Counted from the stretch's first letter, positions 1 to 10,221 are shown. The stretch: DNA of 64,000 bases from CBDCGJ01 sp965238305 (GCA_965238305.1 CBDEHK010000001.1:3348001-3412000); one strand, 5' to 3'. The notes: generated by a model not told the origin, from the letters alone. A program made the numbers and translations.

Positions 1-12
1 TTGTTCGCTCAT
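1..12 (-). CDS. Start of a further gene, cut by the window edge
   Basis: Reading leftward, an ATG at position 12 overlaps the TGA of the phosphatase gene (ATGA arrangement), with GGAA about 7 bases upstream as a possible ribosome site. Only four codons (M-S-E-Q) are visible. The overlap suggests a translationally coupled partner. For PPM/SpoIIE phosphatases that is often an anti-sigma kinase or a STAS protein, but nothing in four codons shows it. Confidence 0.3.
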
Positions 13-1064
13 GACGCAATTCCGGTATGGCGAACCCAAGAATCGTTAATCGTCAAAACAGTCAAATCGTCTTGCGCTTGCCAACCTTCTTCGCTGTTCA
101 AAGTATCTAGGATGGAACGCAATCGATCCGCCGGACTACCTTCGCCAAAAACTTCGAACAGTTGTATCAATCCATGGACGCCCAACATTTCACCGTCGCC
201 ATAGCGATATTCTGTCAACCCGTCGGTAAATAGATAGAATTCGCCGCCGTCAAGTTCGAGTTGTTCGTCAACAAACTCAATTTCAGGTAAAATCCCCAAT
301 GGCGGTGCTTGGGCGGGAAATTCATCATAGCTGCGGTCCAGTTTTCTCAGCAACGGAGGTTGATGCCCGGCATTGGCGAAGCAGACGTTTCCACTTTGTG
401 GATGATAAATTCCGCATACCATCGTCACAAATAATCCTCGCGATGAGTTTTCGCAAAGCTCACTGTTGATATGAACCAATAGTTCCGCCGGTGTATCGTA
501 CATTTTGCCGAGACAGCGGAACAAAGTCACCGCTTTCGCCATTAACAATGCCGCATCGATACCTTTGCCGGAGACATCGCCCAGGGTAAAAATGATTCTA
601 TCCTTGTCCAAACGGTAAAAATCAAAAAAATCGCCGGACAATATGCGGGCCGGTAAATTCATGCCCCATATTGGTAATTGCTCAGGCTCAACTTGCGGCT
701 GTAGGCTCTGCTGCAACAAAACTGCTTCATCCAAATCGTGCGCAATCATTTTTTGAACTGCCATATGCCGGTTCAACTCCGCCCGCGCGGCTGCCTGCCG
801 GGCAATCACAGTGACCGAACTTAGAAAGGCCTTCGATACTTCTGAAAGCCCCGCAATATCACCGCAAAAGGAAATTTCGATCGCTGCATGCTCTGGGTCG
901 ACCATTTGCAGTTCTGATTGTTGAACCCCGATCAACGCCGCAATCTCGGGCATGATCTGACGAATGGCCGCGATCGGTTCTTTGGCCCCGGCAACTTCGT
1001 CGCTGATCCGGCCCAGAAAGCGGATCATGTCCGGGAGTTGGCTTTGTTGATCCCTTGGGTTCAT
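9..1064 (-). CDS. PPM/SpoIIE-family serine/threonine phosphatase (RsbU-like)
   Basis: A 351-residue cytoplasmic protein. The first ~100 residues are not recognised. A helical linker (about 101-125, IAHDLDEAVLLQQSLQP) has the form seen ahead of RsbU/SpoIIE catalytic domains. The PPM domain follows, with metal-binding motifs SGDFFDF (143-149) and GDVSGKG (162-168), then NAGHQPP and DGLTE. Such enzymes dephosphorylate anti-anti-sigma (STAS) proteins in partner-switching stress or motility control. No receiver or membrane domain is seen, so the input signal is unknown. The gene is monocistronic on its upstream side and overlaps the start of another gene at the window edge. Confidence 0.85.
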   Translation of the reverse strand: MNPRDQQSQLPDMIRFLGRISDEVAGAKEPIAAIRQIMPEIAALIGVQQSELQMVDPEHAAIEISFCGDIAGLSEVSKAFLSSVTVIARQAAARAELNRHMAVQKMIAHDLDEAVLLQQSLQPQVEPEQLPIWGMNLPARILSGDFFDFYRLDKDRIIFTLGDVSGKGIDAALLMAKAVTLFRCLGKMYDTPAELLVHINSELCENSSRGLFVTMVCGIYHPQSGNVCFANAGHQPPLLRKLDRSYDEFPAQAPPLGILPEIEFVDEQLELDGGEFYLFTDGLTEYRYGDGEMLGVHGLIQLFEVFGEGSPADRLRSILDTLNSEEGWQAQDDLTVLTINDSWVRHTGIAS

Positions 1065-1265
1065 GGCTTTGTAATACTACACATCCACACGATAAATCAG
1101 CACAAACTAATCGTTGAGTTTAATGAGTGAACGTTAATAATCCATAGAAAAATCAAAACATGAATTGGAGATGCAAATTTCCTGTGCGAAATCAACAGAT
1201 CAGGCTATGTTTCCCTCTAGAAAACGCCAATAAGCGCCACAGGATTTTCAGGAAGGACAAGCCAA

Positions 1266-2894
1266 ATGACAAAACCCTGGACAAAAAACATTCCCGCCGA
1301 TGTGCCGAGTGAAATTGATGCAGACGCCTACCCCTCAGTTTGGGCAATGTGTCAGGAATCTATTGGAAAATATGGCGATGCACCGGCCTTTCATAACTTC
1401 GGCACCGACCTGAGCTATCACGATATCGATCGCTTGTCCTGGCATCTAGCGGCTTATTTACAAACCGAATTGGGTAAGAAGAAAGGCGACCGGGTTGCCA
1501 TCATGTCGCCTAATATTTTAGCCTTTCCGGTTGCCATGTTTGCGAATATCCGGGCCGGATTGGTGCAGGTTAACGTAAACCCGCTCTATACGCCGCGTGA
1601 GTTACAGCATCAATTGAGCGATGCCGATACCGACACAATTGTCATATTCTCGGGCTCGACCCCAGTACTGGCGGAAATTATCGCCGACACACCTATAAAG
1701 AATGTCATCATTGCCGATCTCGGCGATTGCGGAAATGCCGCGCTCCCAAGTCCGCCGAGCGACGAGAGACTAAGCGATGTCATCAAACTTTCAGACGCTA
1801 TCGCTTGGGGGGAAAAACTAACGTTTTCGCCTGTTGAAATTTCCGGCGAAGACTTAATTTTCTTGCAATATACCGGCGGTACAACCGGTCTATCGAAAGG
1901 CGCGGCGCTTACGCATCGCAATTTGGTGGCAAATATTGAACAATTTGTGGCTTCGGCCGGCGACAAAATTAGCGAAGCCGATGAAATCGTGATTACGGCG
2001 CTGCCGCTCTATCACATATTTGCGCTGATGGTGAATTGCTTAACTTATTTCACCAATGGCGGACACAATATTTTAATCACCAACCCTCGTGACATGCCCG
2101 GTTTCGTCCAGGAATTGTCGAACTGGCGCTTCACGATGATCACTGGTGTGAACACGCTTTTCAATGGCCTGCTGCATACTCCCGGATTTGCCGAGCTGGA
2201 TTTTTCCAGCCTCCGTCTTACCGGCGGTGGTGGTACGGCGATCCAAGAGGCAGTGTCCAACAAATGGCACGAAGTAACCGGCGGTCATATCACCGAAGGC
2301 TACGGCTTAAGCGAAACCGCGCCCGTGGTCACTTTTAACGTCATCGACGGCAGCAATTTTACTGGCACAATCGGGGTGCCGATGCCATCAACCGATATTT
2401 CCTTGCGAGATGAAAACGGTAAGATTGTTGCCGACGGCGAGCCAGGTGAGATCTGCGTCAAGGGTCCCCAAGTTATGCAAGGATATTGGCGCAAACCGGA
2501 GGAAACGGCCGCCGTCACAACCGAAGACGGCTATTTTCGGACCGGCGATGTCGCGATCATCACGGAAGACGGTTACGTTAAAATTGTCGATCGTATAAAG
2601 GATATGATCCTGGTCTCCGGCTTCAACGTCTACCCGAATGAAATCGAAGGCGTTGTCGCTCAGATGGAGGGTGTTTTAGAAGCTGCCTGCATTGGCGTGC
2701 CGGACGCGCGAACCGACGAAGCGGTTAAACTGTTTGTGGTAAAAGCCCCAGGCGCCGACGTCAGCCCTGACGAAATTACCGCCTATTGCCGCAATAATCT
2801 GACCGCCTACAAAGTGCCAAAACAAATTGCTTTCATCGATGAACTCCCCAAATCCGCGGTCGGCAAAATCCTCCGCCGCGAGCTGCGGGATTAA
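1266..2894 (+). CDS. fadD: Long-chain fatty-acid--CoA ligase
   Basis: A 542-residue adenylate-forming enzyme that activates fatty acids to acyl-CoA through an acyl-AMP. It has the AMP-binding loop YTGGTTGLSKG (T203), the A5 motif GYGLSETAP, the ATP/ribose motif YFRTGDVA, and the C-terminal lysine motif KSAVGKILRREL. Length and N-terminal style (PWTKNIPADVPSEID) match the FadD branch rather than short-chain ligases. AGGAAGG lies about 10 bases upstream of the ATG. It probably feeds beta-oxidation. The next gene is convergent, so it seems to be transcribed alone. Confidence 0.9.
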   Translation: MTKPWTKNIPADVPSEIDADAYPSVWAMCQESIGKYGDAPAFHNFGTDLSYHDIDRLSWHLAAYLQTELGKKKGDRVAIMSPNILAFPVAMFANIRAGLVQVNVNPLYTPRELQHQLSDADTDTIVIFSGSTPVLAEIIADTPIKNVIIADLGDCGNAALPSPPSDERLSDVIKLSDAIAWGEKLTFSPVEISGEDLIFLQYTGGTTGLSKGAALTHRNLVANIEQFVASAGDKISEADEIVITALPLYHIFALMVNCLTYFTNGGHNILITNPRDMPGFVQELSNWRFTMITGVNTLFNGLLHTPGFAELDFSSLRLTGGGGTAIQEAVSNKWHEVTGGHITEGYGLSETAPVVTFNVIDGSNFTGTIGVPMPSTDISLRDENGKIVADGEPGEICVKGPQVMQGYWRKPEETAAVTTEDGYFRTGDVAIITEDGYVKIVDRIKDMILVSGFNVYPNEIEGVVAQMEGVLEAACIGVPDARTDEAVKLFVVKAPGADVSPDEITAYCRNNLTAYKVPKQIAFIDELPKSAVGKILRRELRD

Positions 2895-2927
2895 GGCGCA
2901 GCCCTGAGGAATAGTTGAGTTCTTTGT

Positions 2928-4646
2928 TCAAGGGCGGATTGATTTTCGTTCAAAAAGCATGATGTCCGGAGCGTTAGTGAGTTCGATCCGTTGGTATCGA
3001 TTTTCGATCTGCCCCCGCAAATTTGGATTGTAGTCGGCTGCCCAAAAATGCTCCGGTGTTCCCCACAACAAAATATAGTCAATGTTGATTCCGGTTTTTT
3101 CTTCGTAGCCCGCAAGATCCAACTGTTGGGGCGGGGCTTGAAGCCATCTCAATTGTTGCATTGAAGTCGCTTGCTCGGCATTTCTACCAGCCGGCAGACT
3201 GGGTAAATAGATGAATGGATCAAAAGACTTTTTGTAGGTTATTGGGACGTACTGGAAATGGCTCTGGACTAATTTTAGTTCAAGCAAATCGTGTTTTGTG
3301 GCGTAGCGCGCGGATACATGAAGGGGCGTGATCACTCGAACAAAAGGGTGCCAATAGCTACCGTATTGCTGCGCTTCTGATTGTCCGGCGGGGATCGCGA
3401 GCACACTTTTTCCCGGTTTCATTTGACTGCCGGCGTCGTAATATTGCTGAAGGTAATCGTCTAGCTTCTGATATTGGCCGTATCGATAAACGCTCGTTGC
3501 TAAAACAATAATCGTTGCAAAAATTGCAAGATTGCGAAATTTCCGACCATTTTGCCAATTACTCGCGGCAAAAATAATAAACACGCAATAAAGTATCGGA
3601 AATAGTCGGTCCGTTATAAAGGACGACTGCGCCAACGTCGCCGGCATCAAAAGAAACAATGCCAAATAGATTAGCGACAACGGCCCAAAATATTTTGCTG
3701 GCGCCGACGAAAGGTTAAGCGGGCCGGCCAAAGTGCGATAACTCATTAACGCGATTGCTATCCACAACAGCCCACCAAATAGAGAATCTGTGTGCGAATA
3801 CACGACGTAAAATAGAAATCCGCCTAGATAAACCAGTCGATTTACAATTTCGAATTCATACGCGCTTCCGGCCCCTACGCCGACGCTTTTCAAATTCTGA
3901 AATAAGTAAAACAATATAGCGACGAAGGTTGGCAGCAGGATAACGAAATAAAGCAATAAATGCTGACGGCAAAACACGGCAAAACGACCAACGTCCCGAT
4001 GGCCAAATTGCCCCGCTACAGCAGCGATAATCGTCGTGGTGCCGACGATAAACAGCAAATTAGTTGCTGGGAACAGATGAGTGACATATGCAATCAACCC
4101 CAACAACGCCAGTAATAGATAGTTCCAGCGTTTACCGTATAACCAGGTTCTAAACCACAGACCTAGCCCAATCATGACAAACAGCAATGCAAAACAGTAA
4201 TTGTAAAATCCCATCGCAAACAGTTGGCTGAAAGCCAAAGGCAATAGAAATATCGTACCCATAATTGGAAATTTGCTGACGGGTTTCAAAGCGTAAAAAC
4301 ACGCAAGCGGCCAACCAATTAAGAAGATACTGCCTAGCAATTTCTCCACGACATCCGGTTGCAATAGATTTAAGAGCAGAGCCGCGACGACGTAATAAAA
4401 AGAGTTCGGAACAAGTTCAAGGTTAATCTCAAATAATCTGGTGAAAGCGCTATTTTCAGTAAACCAAAGTTCATTCAGGAGTTTCGCCAAATAGATATGT
4501 GCGGGCCCATCTTGAGAGGGTATGAAATCTACCGTCCAAAGTATTATGACGGGAGCGACAGTTGCCAAAACAAGCAGTGACAAGAGCCCACGCTCGCTGA
4601 CATCAGCTAATTTCTTAGGGACATCCAGGCCAACCAAATCGAACAC
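2928..4646 (-). CDS. Polytopic inner-membrane protein, GT-C-like fold possible
   Basis: A 572-residue protein with roughly ten hydrophobic segments in the first ~400 residues and a soluble C-terminal part of about 150 residues. The loop after the first membrane helix has SQDGPAH (D46, H50). An acidic residue in this loop is typical of GT-C membrane glycosyltransferases that use lipid-linked sugars. I do not recognise a specific family, so glycosyltransferase is inference only. No glycan genes are nearby. The gene lies convergent to fadD and divergent from the next ligase. Confidence 0.6.
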   Translation of the reverse strand: MFDLVGLDVPKKLADVSERGLLSLLVLATVAPVIILWTVDFIPSQDGPAHIYLAKLLNELWFTENSAFTRLFEINLELVPNSFYYVVAALLLNLLQPDVVEKLLGSIFLIGWPLACFYALKPVSKFPIMGTIFLLPLAFSQLFAMGFYNYCFALLFVMIGLGLWFRTWLYGKRWNYLLLALLGLIAYVTHLFPATNLLFIVGTTTIIAAVAGQFGHRDVGRFAVFCRQHLLLYFVILLPTFVAILFYLFQNLKSVGVGAGSAYEFEIVNRLVYLGGFLFYVVYSHTDSLFGGLLWIAIALMSYRTLAGPLNLSSAPAKYFGPLSLIYLALFLLMPATLAQSSFITDRLFPILYCVFIIFAASNWQNGRKFRNLAIFATIIVLATSVYRYGQYQKLDDYLQQYYDAGSQMKPGKSVLAIPAGQSEAQQYGSYWHPFVRVITPLHVSARYATKHDLLELKLVQSHFQYVPITYKKSFDPFIYLPSLPAGRNAEQATSMQQLRWLQAPPQQLDLAGYEEKTGINIDYILLWGTPEHFWAADYNPNLRGQIENRYQRIELTNAPDIMLFERKSIRP

Positions 4647-4798
4647 CTATGTGAACAAGTTACATTTGTTCAGGTTTAACAGTGATCAAAAACATGCGCA
4701 ATTATCCATGAAGCGTCTAAATTACCTCGCGATTGACGCCAACCCCTGTTTTTGTGCCACTATGTCTTGAACTCAATAATTTAACTTGAGGCGTATTC

Positions 4799-6400
4799 AT
4801 GGTTTTTGATCCACGTATGCCGGCACGCGTCGATTGTGTTTTGGCCTATCAACTTGAACATTGGGCAGCTCAGAAGCCGGACGAAATCGCTATTATTTTC
4901 TATGGTGGGGAGACCTGGAGCTGGCGCCAGGCGCTCGAGCATACGCGACAGGTTGCCAAAGGCCTGCAGGACATGGGGGTCAAAAAAGGCGATCACGTGC
5001 TGTCCTGGCAACCGAACAATCGCGAAGCGGTCTTAACCTGGTTCGGCTTGAACTATCTGGGTGCGGTCTATGTCCCGATAAACACTGCGTACAAAGGCAA
5101 TCTGCTGCAGCATGTTGTGCAATTGTCCGATGCCACCGTGATGATATGTCACACCGATTTAGCACAGCGCTTGAATGACATCGATACCGGGGCCTTGCGC
5201 GATGTGATCATCACCAATGGCGAAGCGACGTTGGCGAATTTGACAACCCATCCGGCATCGAAACTAATTGCGGACATCGGTCTGTCCGAAATTCCCGACG
5301 TCATCGAGCCTTGGGATACACAATATATCATCTTCACTTCCGGCACGACTGGCCCGTCGAAAGCGGTTTTGTCGTCCTATGCACAAGGTTACGCGATGGG
5401 ACCGCAAGCCCACACCCATATTGACGAGACCGAACGGTACTTGATCAATCTGCCGATGTTTCATGTCGGCGGCACGATTTTTTTCATAATCGTTTTGGGT
5501 GTTGGTGGCTCCTGCTTTTTAGACACCCATTTCAAAACCGGCGAATTCTGGGACACCGTCCGGAAACACGAAGTCACTTCGACTTGCCTGCTCGGTGCGA
5601 TGTTCCCATTCTTATTAAACCTACCGCCCAGCAATCACGACAAGGAACATACACTTCGCAAAGCAGTGTGTGTGCCGTGGAATGAAGAAACCGTGGCCGT
5701 CGGTCAACGTTACAGTATCGAAATGCGGACGACGTTCAATATGACGGAAATTTCCTCGCCCATGGTCTCCGACCCCTACCCCTCGGAAAGCGGTACATGC
5801 GGTAAACTGCGCGACGGCGTTGAAGCCCGCGTGGTCGACCAAAACGATTGCGAAGTAGAGCCGGGCGAAGTTGGTGAGCTAATTGTTCGAACCGATCAAC
5901 CCTGGGCCATGAACCATGGATATTACAAGAACCCGGAAGCCACTGCCGCGGCCTGGCGCAATGGCTGGTTTCATACCGGCGATGGGTTCAAGTATGACGA
6001 GGAAGGTTATTTCTATTTTGTCGACCGCATCAAAGACGCCATTCGACGGCGCGGTGAAAACATTTCCTCCTTCGAAGTTGAAAGCGAAGTCAATATCTTC
6101 GAAAATGTCGGCGAAGCAGCGGCCATTCCGGTGCCAAGTGAACTAGGCGAAGACGAAGTCATGATCGTGGTCGCACCGGCCGCCGACAAAAATCTGGACC
6201 CGGAAGAACTTTTCCACTTTCTGGAGCCACGGATGGCGCATTTCATGCTGCCAAGATTTATCCGCATCGTCGACGACCTGCCAAAAACCCCGACCCAGAA
6301 GGTGCAAAAACATATTCTTAAAGATATCGGCGTGACGCCCGACACTTGGGACCGCGAAGCCGCCGGGATCGTTGTCAAACGAGAAAAAATCGGCGCCTAA
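4799..6400 (+). CDS. Acyl-CoA ligase of the CaiC/acyl-CoA synthetase class
   Basis: A 533-residue AMP-forming ligase, clearly distinct from the FadD copy upstream. Motifs are FTSGTTGPSKAVLSS (about residues 178-192), FNMTEISSP in place of the usual YGxTE, WFHTGDGFKYDE, and DRIKDAIRRRGENIS, the last typical of crotonobetaine/carnitine-CoA ligase-type enzymes. The C terminus has KTPTQKVQKH with the catalytic lysine region. The substrate cannot be told from sequence; small organic or aromatic acids are plausible given the P450 and dioxygenase nearby. GAGGCG precedes the ATG. Its stop overlaps the end of the convergent hydrolase gene by 4 bases. Confidence 0.85.
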   Translation: MVFDPRMPARVDCVLAYQLEHWAAQKPDEIAIIFYGGETWSWRQALEHTRQVAKGLQDMGVKKGDHVLSWQPNNREAVLTWFGLNYLGAVYVPINTAYKGNLLQHVVQLSDATVMICHTDLAQRLNDIDTGALRDVIITNGEATLANLTTHPASKLIADIGLSEIPDVIEPWDTQYIIFTSGTTGPSKAVLSSYAQGYAMGPQAHTHIDETERYLINLPMFHVGGTIFFIIVLGVGGSCFLDTHFKTGEFWDTVRKHEVTSTCLLGAMFPFLLNLPPSNHDKEHTLRKAVCVPWNEETVAVGQRYSIEMRTTFNMTEISSPMVSDPYPSESGTCGKLRDGVEARVVDQNDCEVEPGEVGELIVRTDQPWAMNHGYYKNPEATAAAWRNGWFHTGDGFKYDEEGYFYFVDRIKDAIRRRGENISSFEVESEVNIFENVGEAAAIPVPSELGEDEVMIVVAPAADKNLDPEELFHFLEPRMAHFMLPRFIRIVDDLPKTPTQKVQKHILKDIGVTPDTWDREAAGIVVKREKIGA

Positions 6401-7224
6401 ACAAAAGACGCCACGAGCGCCGACATTTCGGGACAGCGGAGATAACCATAGGATTTATGATGAATTCCGCCCCAGTCGTTGAAGATTAAATCGTCATGCA
6501 CCTCAACCCCACGCCCATTACCTTTGTAATCACCTTTGAGGAAAATGTCGATCGCAACCGGATCCCGCTTATCCGCCAGATTGCTCCATCGATCGACATT
6601 TGATGGCGTTCTTGCCTGCCCCCACTCTTCGATAATATTATGCCTCACATGCGGCATTCCCAACGGCGATCCAATGGTTATAAAGTGCGCAATGCGAACC
6701 TGGGAATTTTCTTGTCCAAGCTCACGAAGAGCGTCGTAAGCGATAATGGTGCCCATTGAGTGGCTAATCAGCATGATTGACTCGCCTTCATGTGCGTTCA
6801 ATTCTTCTCGAAGGCGGCCGCGAAGCTCTTTGCGAATATTATCTTTTTCATAATACTGGGAGAGGTCTTCCAATTTGGCCTCAAGAACCCCGTCGGCCAA
6901 AGCTTCAAAACCAAAATGTTTCTTAAGCCAATCCAACGAATCGCCACCCCAGTCAAGAGCTTTTGCCCGGAGATAATCTGTAATACCGTCCTCGTAAGTC
7001 TTAAGCGCGCCTGGTGCGGCAAGTTTATATTCAGGATAGCCGACGTCATGTTTTTTATAGAGTACGTCTGCCCAATAAACCGACGTAAAGGGTAATTCGC
7101 CCCTCTCTAAACCAGCGTTCACCGCCAGTCCTTCCAGCAGGGATTTGTGCCAATATTCTTCTAAGATTTTGGGTTCAGGTTTGTTAGCTAAACCATGAAT
7201 TCCAATAATATGACGTCCAGACAT
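6397..7224 (-). CDS. Alpha/beta-hydrolase (PGAP1/lipase-like)
   Basis: About 275 residues, starting MSGRHIIGIHGLANKP. I chose the ATG at 7224 because AGGAGC lies 6 bases upstream; an in-frame GTG at 7254 would add 10 residues but has no such site. The oxyanion-type motif GIHGLANKP near the N terminus and the nucleophile elbow ISHSMGT (Ser) around residue 165 mark a serine hydrolase. A downstream Asp and a His (IHHKSYGY) could complete the triad. No signal peptide is seen. The substrate is unknown. A TATAAT-like box (near 7270-7280 on the complement) lies upstream. Confidence 0.7.
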   Translation of the reverse strand: MSGRHIIGIHGLANKPEPKILEEYWHKSLLEGLAVNAGLERGELPFTSVYWADVLYKKHDVGYPEYKLAAPGALKTYEDGITDYLRAKALDWGGDSLDWLKKHFGFEALADGVLEAKLEDLSQYYEKDNIRKELRGRLREELNAHEGESIMLISHSMGTIIAYDALRELGQENSQVRIAHFITIGSPLGMPHVRHNIIEEWGQARTPSNVDRWSNLADKRDPVAIDIFLKGDYKGNGRGVEVHDDLIFNDWGGIHHKSYGYLRCPEMSALVASFV

Positions 7225-7494
7225 TTTGCCGCTCCTATCATGATGTTTGATCACTTAAACCGGAACAAAATTGTTATAATACTACTTTAACATGCAAAAA
7301 TGGAGAACACAATATTGTTTAAAAATTAGATCAGGCTTAATCTAATGCCTGCACTTGCAACAATACGCTACATTATCTGTCCTTATTGTTTGCCAAGGAA
7401 CAAGAGCTCATCAGCCTTAAATCACCTACACAGTAAATGTAACAACACATTTATAACGACGTCGGCGCCTGAGATAACGGTGTTCTGCGTTCGC

Positions 7495-8724
7495 CTAAGC
7501 CGATTTGGCAATCAGCCGCATGCGGCCGTGATCAAGGGTGCGCAAAGAATTTCCTGGTCGCCAATCCGCTTTGTCCAGCGCTTCGATGCGGTCAACCCGC
7601 GCGGCTAAGGCCGTCAAAACCGCATCCATTTCCATCCGCGCCACCGCCATACCAACACAAACATGAATGCCGGTGCCAAAGGCAATATGCCCCGCCGCTT
7701 TCCGGGTTACATCGAAGCGATAGGGATCTGGCCATTTCGCCGGATCGGTATTGGCTGCACCCAGAACGCACATGATTTTCTCGCCGGCTTTGATAGGGGT
7801 GCCTTCAATCTCTGTATCGATGCTGGCAGTGCGGAAGAAGGCATGTACCGGCGACGACAGCCGCAGCACCTCCTCAATCGATTTACGAACTTGCGTCGGA
7901 TCGTTCTTGATAATGTTCCATTCGCTCGGATTTTCAGCAAAATATTTCAAAGCCGCACCCAACCCCGCAACCGTCGTGTCGATACCCGCCGATAACAGGG
8001 AGCGAACCAGGAGACCGGCCTCCCCCGCGCCAATTTCACCGTCATCAACCGCTTGATAAATCAATTCACCCAAACCGGGACCGGTTAGGGCGTCACGGGC
8101 GCATTTAGCGGTAATCCATGGCACTACGTCAGCAGCGTCTGCCAGCGCGCGGCGGCGAATTTCGTTGTCCGGACCGATCGCGTTAAACACCATGGCGCCG
8201 TAAATCAATAGCTTTTCCCGATCGTCCGGGCCCAGCCCGACCGCGTCGGGAAATACCTTCAGCGGAAACGCCTCCGCTAGGTCCCTCACCACATCGAATT
8301 CCGTCTTTTGTAACAACCGATCAACCAGGGCGGCCGCTTCTGTCCGCATGATGGTTTCAAGCGGTCGAAGCGCCTGTGGGGTCATTGTCCGCATCATCAC
8401 CTTGCGGGTTTTGTTGTGATCCGGCGGATCAACTTCAAGGATAATCGATGGCGGCCGCCACGGTTCCTCGCGGGCAAAATCCGCCACGCCGACACCGCGG
8501 GCGGAACCAAAACGCTGCCAATCGGCAAAGACCGTCCGAACCACGTCGAAATGACCAATGGCCCAGCAGCCATAATGGGAAAGCCAGACGATGCGGCCGC
8601 GTTCTCGCAAACCGTCGTACCATGTTTCAAGATCGGCGAGGACCTGCGGAGCATAGGGATCAATATCCCAGCTTGGCGCCGTCGGAACCGGAGATGGAAC
8701 ATAATCCACAGCATTACTCATCAC
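7495..8724 (-). CDS. Cytochrome P450, CYP199-like
   Basis: A 409-residue soluble bacterial class I P450. Visible elements are the I-helix LLSAGIDTT, the K-helix EEVLR (ExxR), and the heme loop FGTGIHVCVGMAVAR with the proximal thiolate at C356. The overall pattern resembles CYP199 enzymes, which demethylate or hydroxylate para-substituted benzoates, but substrate assignment is inference. No ferredoxin or reductase gene sits beside it, so redox partners must be elsewhere. It lies 240 bases upstream (in leftward transcription) of the hydrolase. Aromatic-acid use would fit the acyl-CoA ligase and Rieske dioxygenase in the window. Confidence 0.88.
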   Translation of the reverse strand: MMSNAVDYVPSPVPTAPSWDIDPYAPQVLADLETWYDGLRERGRIVWLSHYGCWAIGHFDVVRTVFADWQRFGSARGVGVADFAREEPWRPPSIILEVDPPDHNKTRKVMMRTMTPQALRPLETIMRTEAAALVDRLLQKTEFDVVRDLAEAFPLKVFPDAVGLGPDDREKLLIYGAMVFNAIGPDNEIRRRALADAADVVPWITAKCARDALTGPGLGELIYQAVDDGEIGAGEAGLLVRSLLSAGIDTTVAGLGAALKYFAENPSEWNIIKNDPTQVRKSIEEVLRLSSPVHAFFRTASIDTEIEGTPIKAGEKIMCVLGAANTDPAKWPDPYRFDVTRKAAGHIAFGTGIHVCVGMAVARMEMDAVLTALAARVDRIEALDKADWRPGNSLRTLDHGRMRLIAKSA

Positions 8725-9022
8725 TAATCCTCATCGATATTGGTTGGCGGGGCATTGTCAGCTCCACTGATCAGCACTGAATTCCGGCTCCCGGCCATTT
8801 CGGCAATATTCGCCCTAATCCGGTGCCGCCTATCCCAAATCGCCAAATCACACTTTTGAAGCCTGCCAGGGAACAAGCTTTGCGTCCACCTGCGAGTTCA
8901 CAGTTCACGCCAGCAACGGTGATGTGATTAGGGTGGCCATTGGATAATTTTTGGGTTCGTGTAACACTAGGGTTAAGAATTCCAAATATTGGCCCTTTGC
9001 GTAATCAAACTGGGAATTTCTG

Positions 9023-10156
9023 ATGCCGGTTTCATATGATCCGCTGATGGTGATCGCCTCGGTTCTCGTGGCCATATTGGCTTCGTTTACGGGCCTGCGC
9101 CTGGCCAGTGGATTGCGTTATTTGGATATGGTGCGGCGCAAGCAGCAAATCGTCAAAGCGGCAATCGCCTTGGGCGGCGGTATTTGGTCGATGCATTTTG
9201 TTGGCGTGTTGGCGGTGCAGTTGCCGGTGACAAAGAATTACGATGCCCTCTATACCCTTGGCTCGGTGCTGATTGCCATTCTTTTTACCGGCCTGAGCCT
9301 GTATTTGATCCATTTTGGTGTACGTAATTACTTCCGCATTATTGGCGCCGGGGTGCTGACCGGGCTGGGGATTGTCTGCATGCATTATGTCGGCATGTCG
9401 GCCATAAAAGGCAATTGCCTGGTTACCTATTCTTTGACCGGTATCATTCTATCGACAACGATATCCGTACTTTCGTCGATTGGCGCGTTTACCCTGGCCT
9501 ATCGCAAGCGGACACTAATTCAGCTGGTATTGGGTGCGACCGTCCTCGGTGTGACGATCTCCAGCATGCATTATTCGGCGATGATTTATACCCGCTTCAT
9601 GCCTGTTCAGGATTTAATCGAGATCGCCACGCCGTTAATTTCAGACGGTTATCTGGCGCTGTTCGTCGCTGTCGCGGCGTTTCTAATTTGCGGTTTGTTC
9701 TTGCTCACAGCGTTTCCACTGGAAGAAATTTGGAACGAAGAAGCCTATCGAACAACATTGCAACCTTCGGGCACCGAGAGTGGAAGCGATGCAAACGCCG
9801 ATGCGGCAGACAACTCTGTGCAGCCATTCAACCGCTTGCCATACGAATCGAATAAAGCCACCTATTTTATGGACATCGACAAAATCTATTCGATCAAGGC
9901 CGAAGGGCACTACACGGTGCTATTTGACGGCCAAGACAATCATTTTTGTCCCTGGCCAATTTCCCGAATTGAAGCGGCATTAGAGGGCAAAAATTTTTTG
10001 CGCACGCATCGTAGCCACATCGTCAATTTGCAACATGCCGTCGCCTTCCAAAAAGAGAAAGACAAAGGACTACTGGTTTTATCGGGTATTCCAGAAATTT
10101 TTGTTCCCGTCAGCCGGGCCCACGTACAACAAGTACGTAAGGCGTTAGGGTTCTAG
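9023..10156 (+). CDS. coxC: MHYT-LytTR membrane-bound transcriptional regulator (CoxC/CoxH-like)
   Basis: A 377-residue protein with an N-terminal MHYT sensor (about 1-240). Seven membrane segments are interrupted by M-H-[FY]-type motifs: WSMHFVGV, VCMHYVGM and SSMHYSAM. A C-terminal LytTR DNA-binding domain follows (about 275-377, including FLRTHRSHIVNL). MHYT domains are proposed to bind copper and sense diatomic gases. The same two-domain architecture is found in CoxC and CoxH of Afipia (Oligotropha) carboxidovorans, and this gene lies directly upstream of coxMSL. I infer that it senses CO or redox state and controls the cox operon. CoxC versus CoxH cannot be decided here. Confidence 0.8.
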   Translation: MPVSYDPLMVIASVLVAILASFTGLRLASGLRYLDMVRRKQQIVKAAIALGGGIWSMHFVGVLAVQLPVTKNYDALYTLGSVLIAILFTGLSLYLIHFGVRNYFRIIGAGVLTGLGIVCMHYVGMSAIKGNCLVTYSLTGIILSTTISVLSSIGAFTLAYRKRTLIQLVLGATVLGVTISSMHYSAMIYTRFMPVQDLIEIATPLISDGYLALFVAVAAFLICGLFLLTAFPLEEIWNEEAYRTTLQPSGTESGSDANADAADNSVQPFNRLPYESNKATYFMDIDKIYSIKAEGHYTVLFDGQDNHFCPWPISRIEAALEGKNFLRTHRSHIVNLQHAVAFQKEKDKGLLVLSGIPEIFVPVSRAHVQQVRKALGF

Positions 10157-10221
10157 TTTCTGCGTCTTATTAATTCAATACCGTTGATAGCAATAATCTG
10201 ACGGAACAAATGGCATCGTCA

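Noticed and set aside
7255..7494. A small rightward frame near 7345-7608
   Set aside because: It overlaps the P450 3' end and has no ribosome site or family resemblance; the intergenic part is AT-rich promoter-like sequence.
8725..9022. The 298-base gap before the MHYT-LytTR gene
   Set aside because: I looked for small genes, repeats and RNA structures on both strands and saw nothing I could support.
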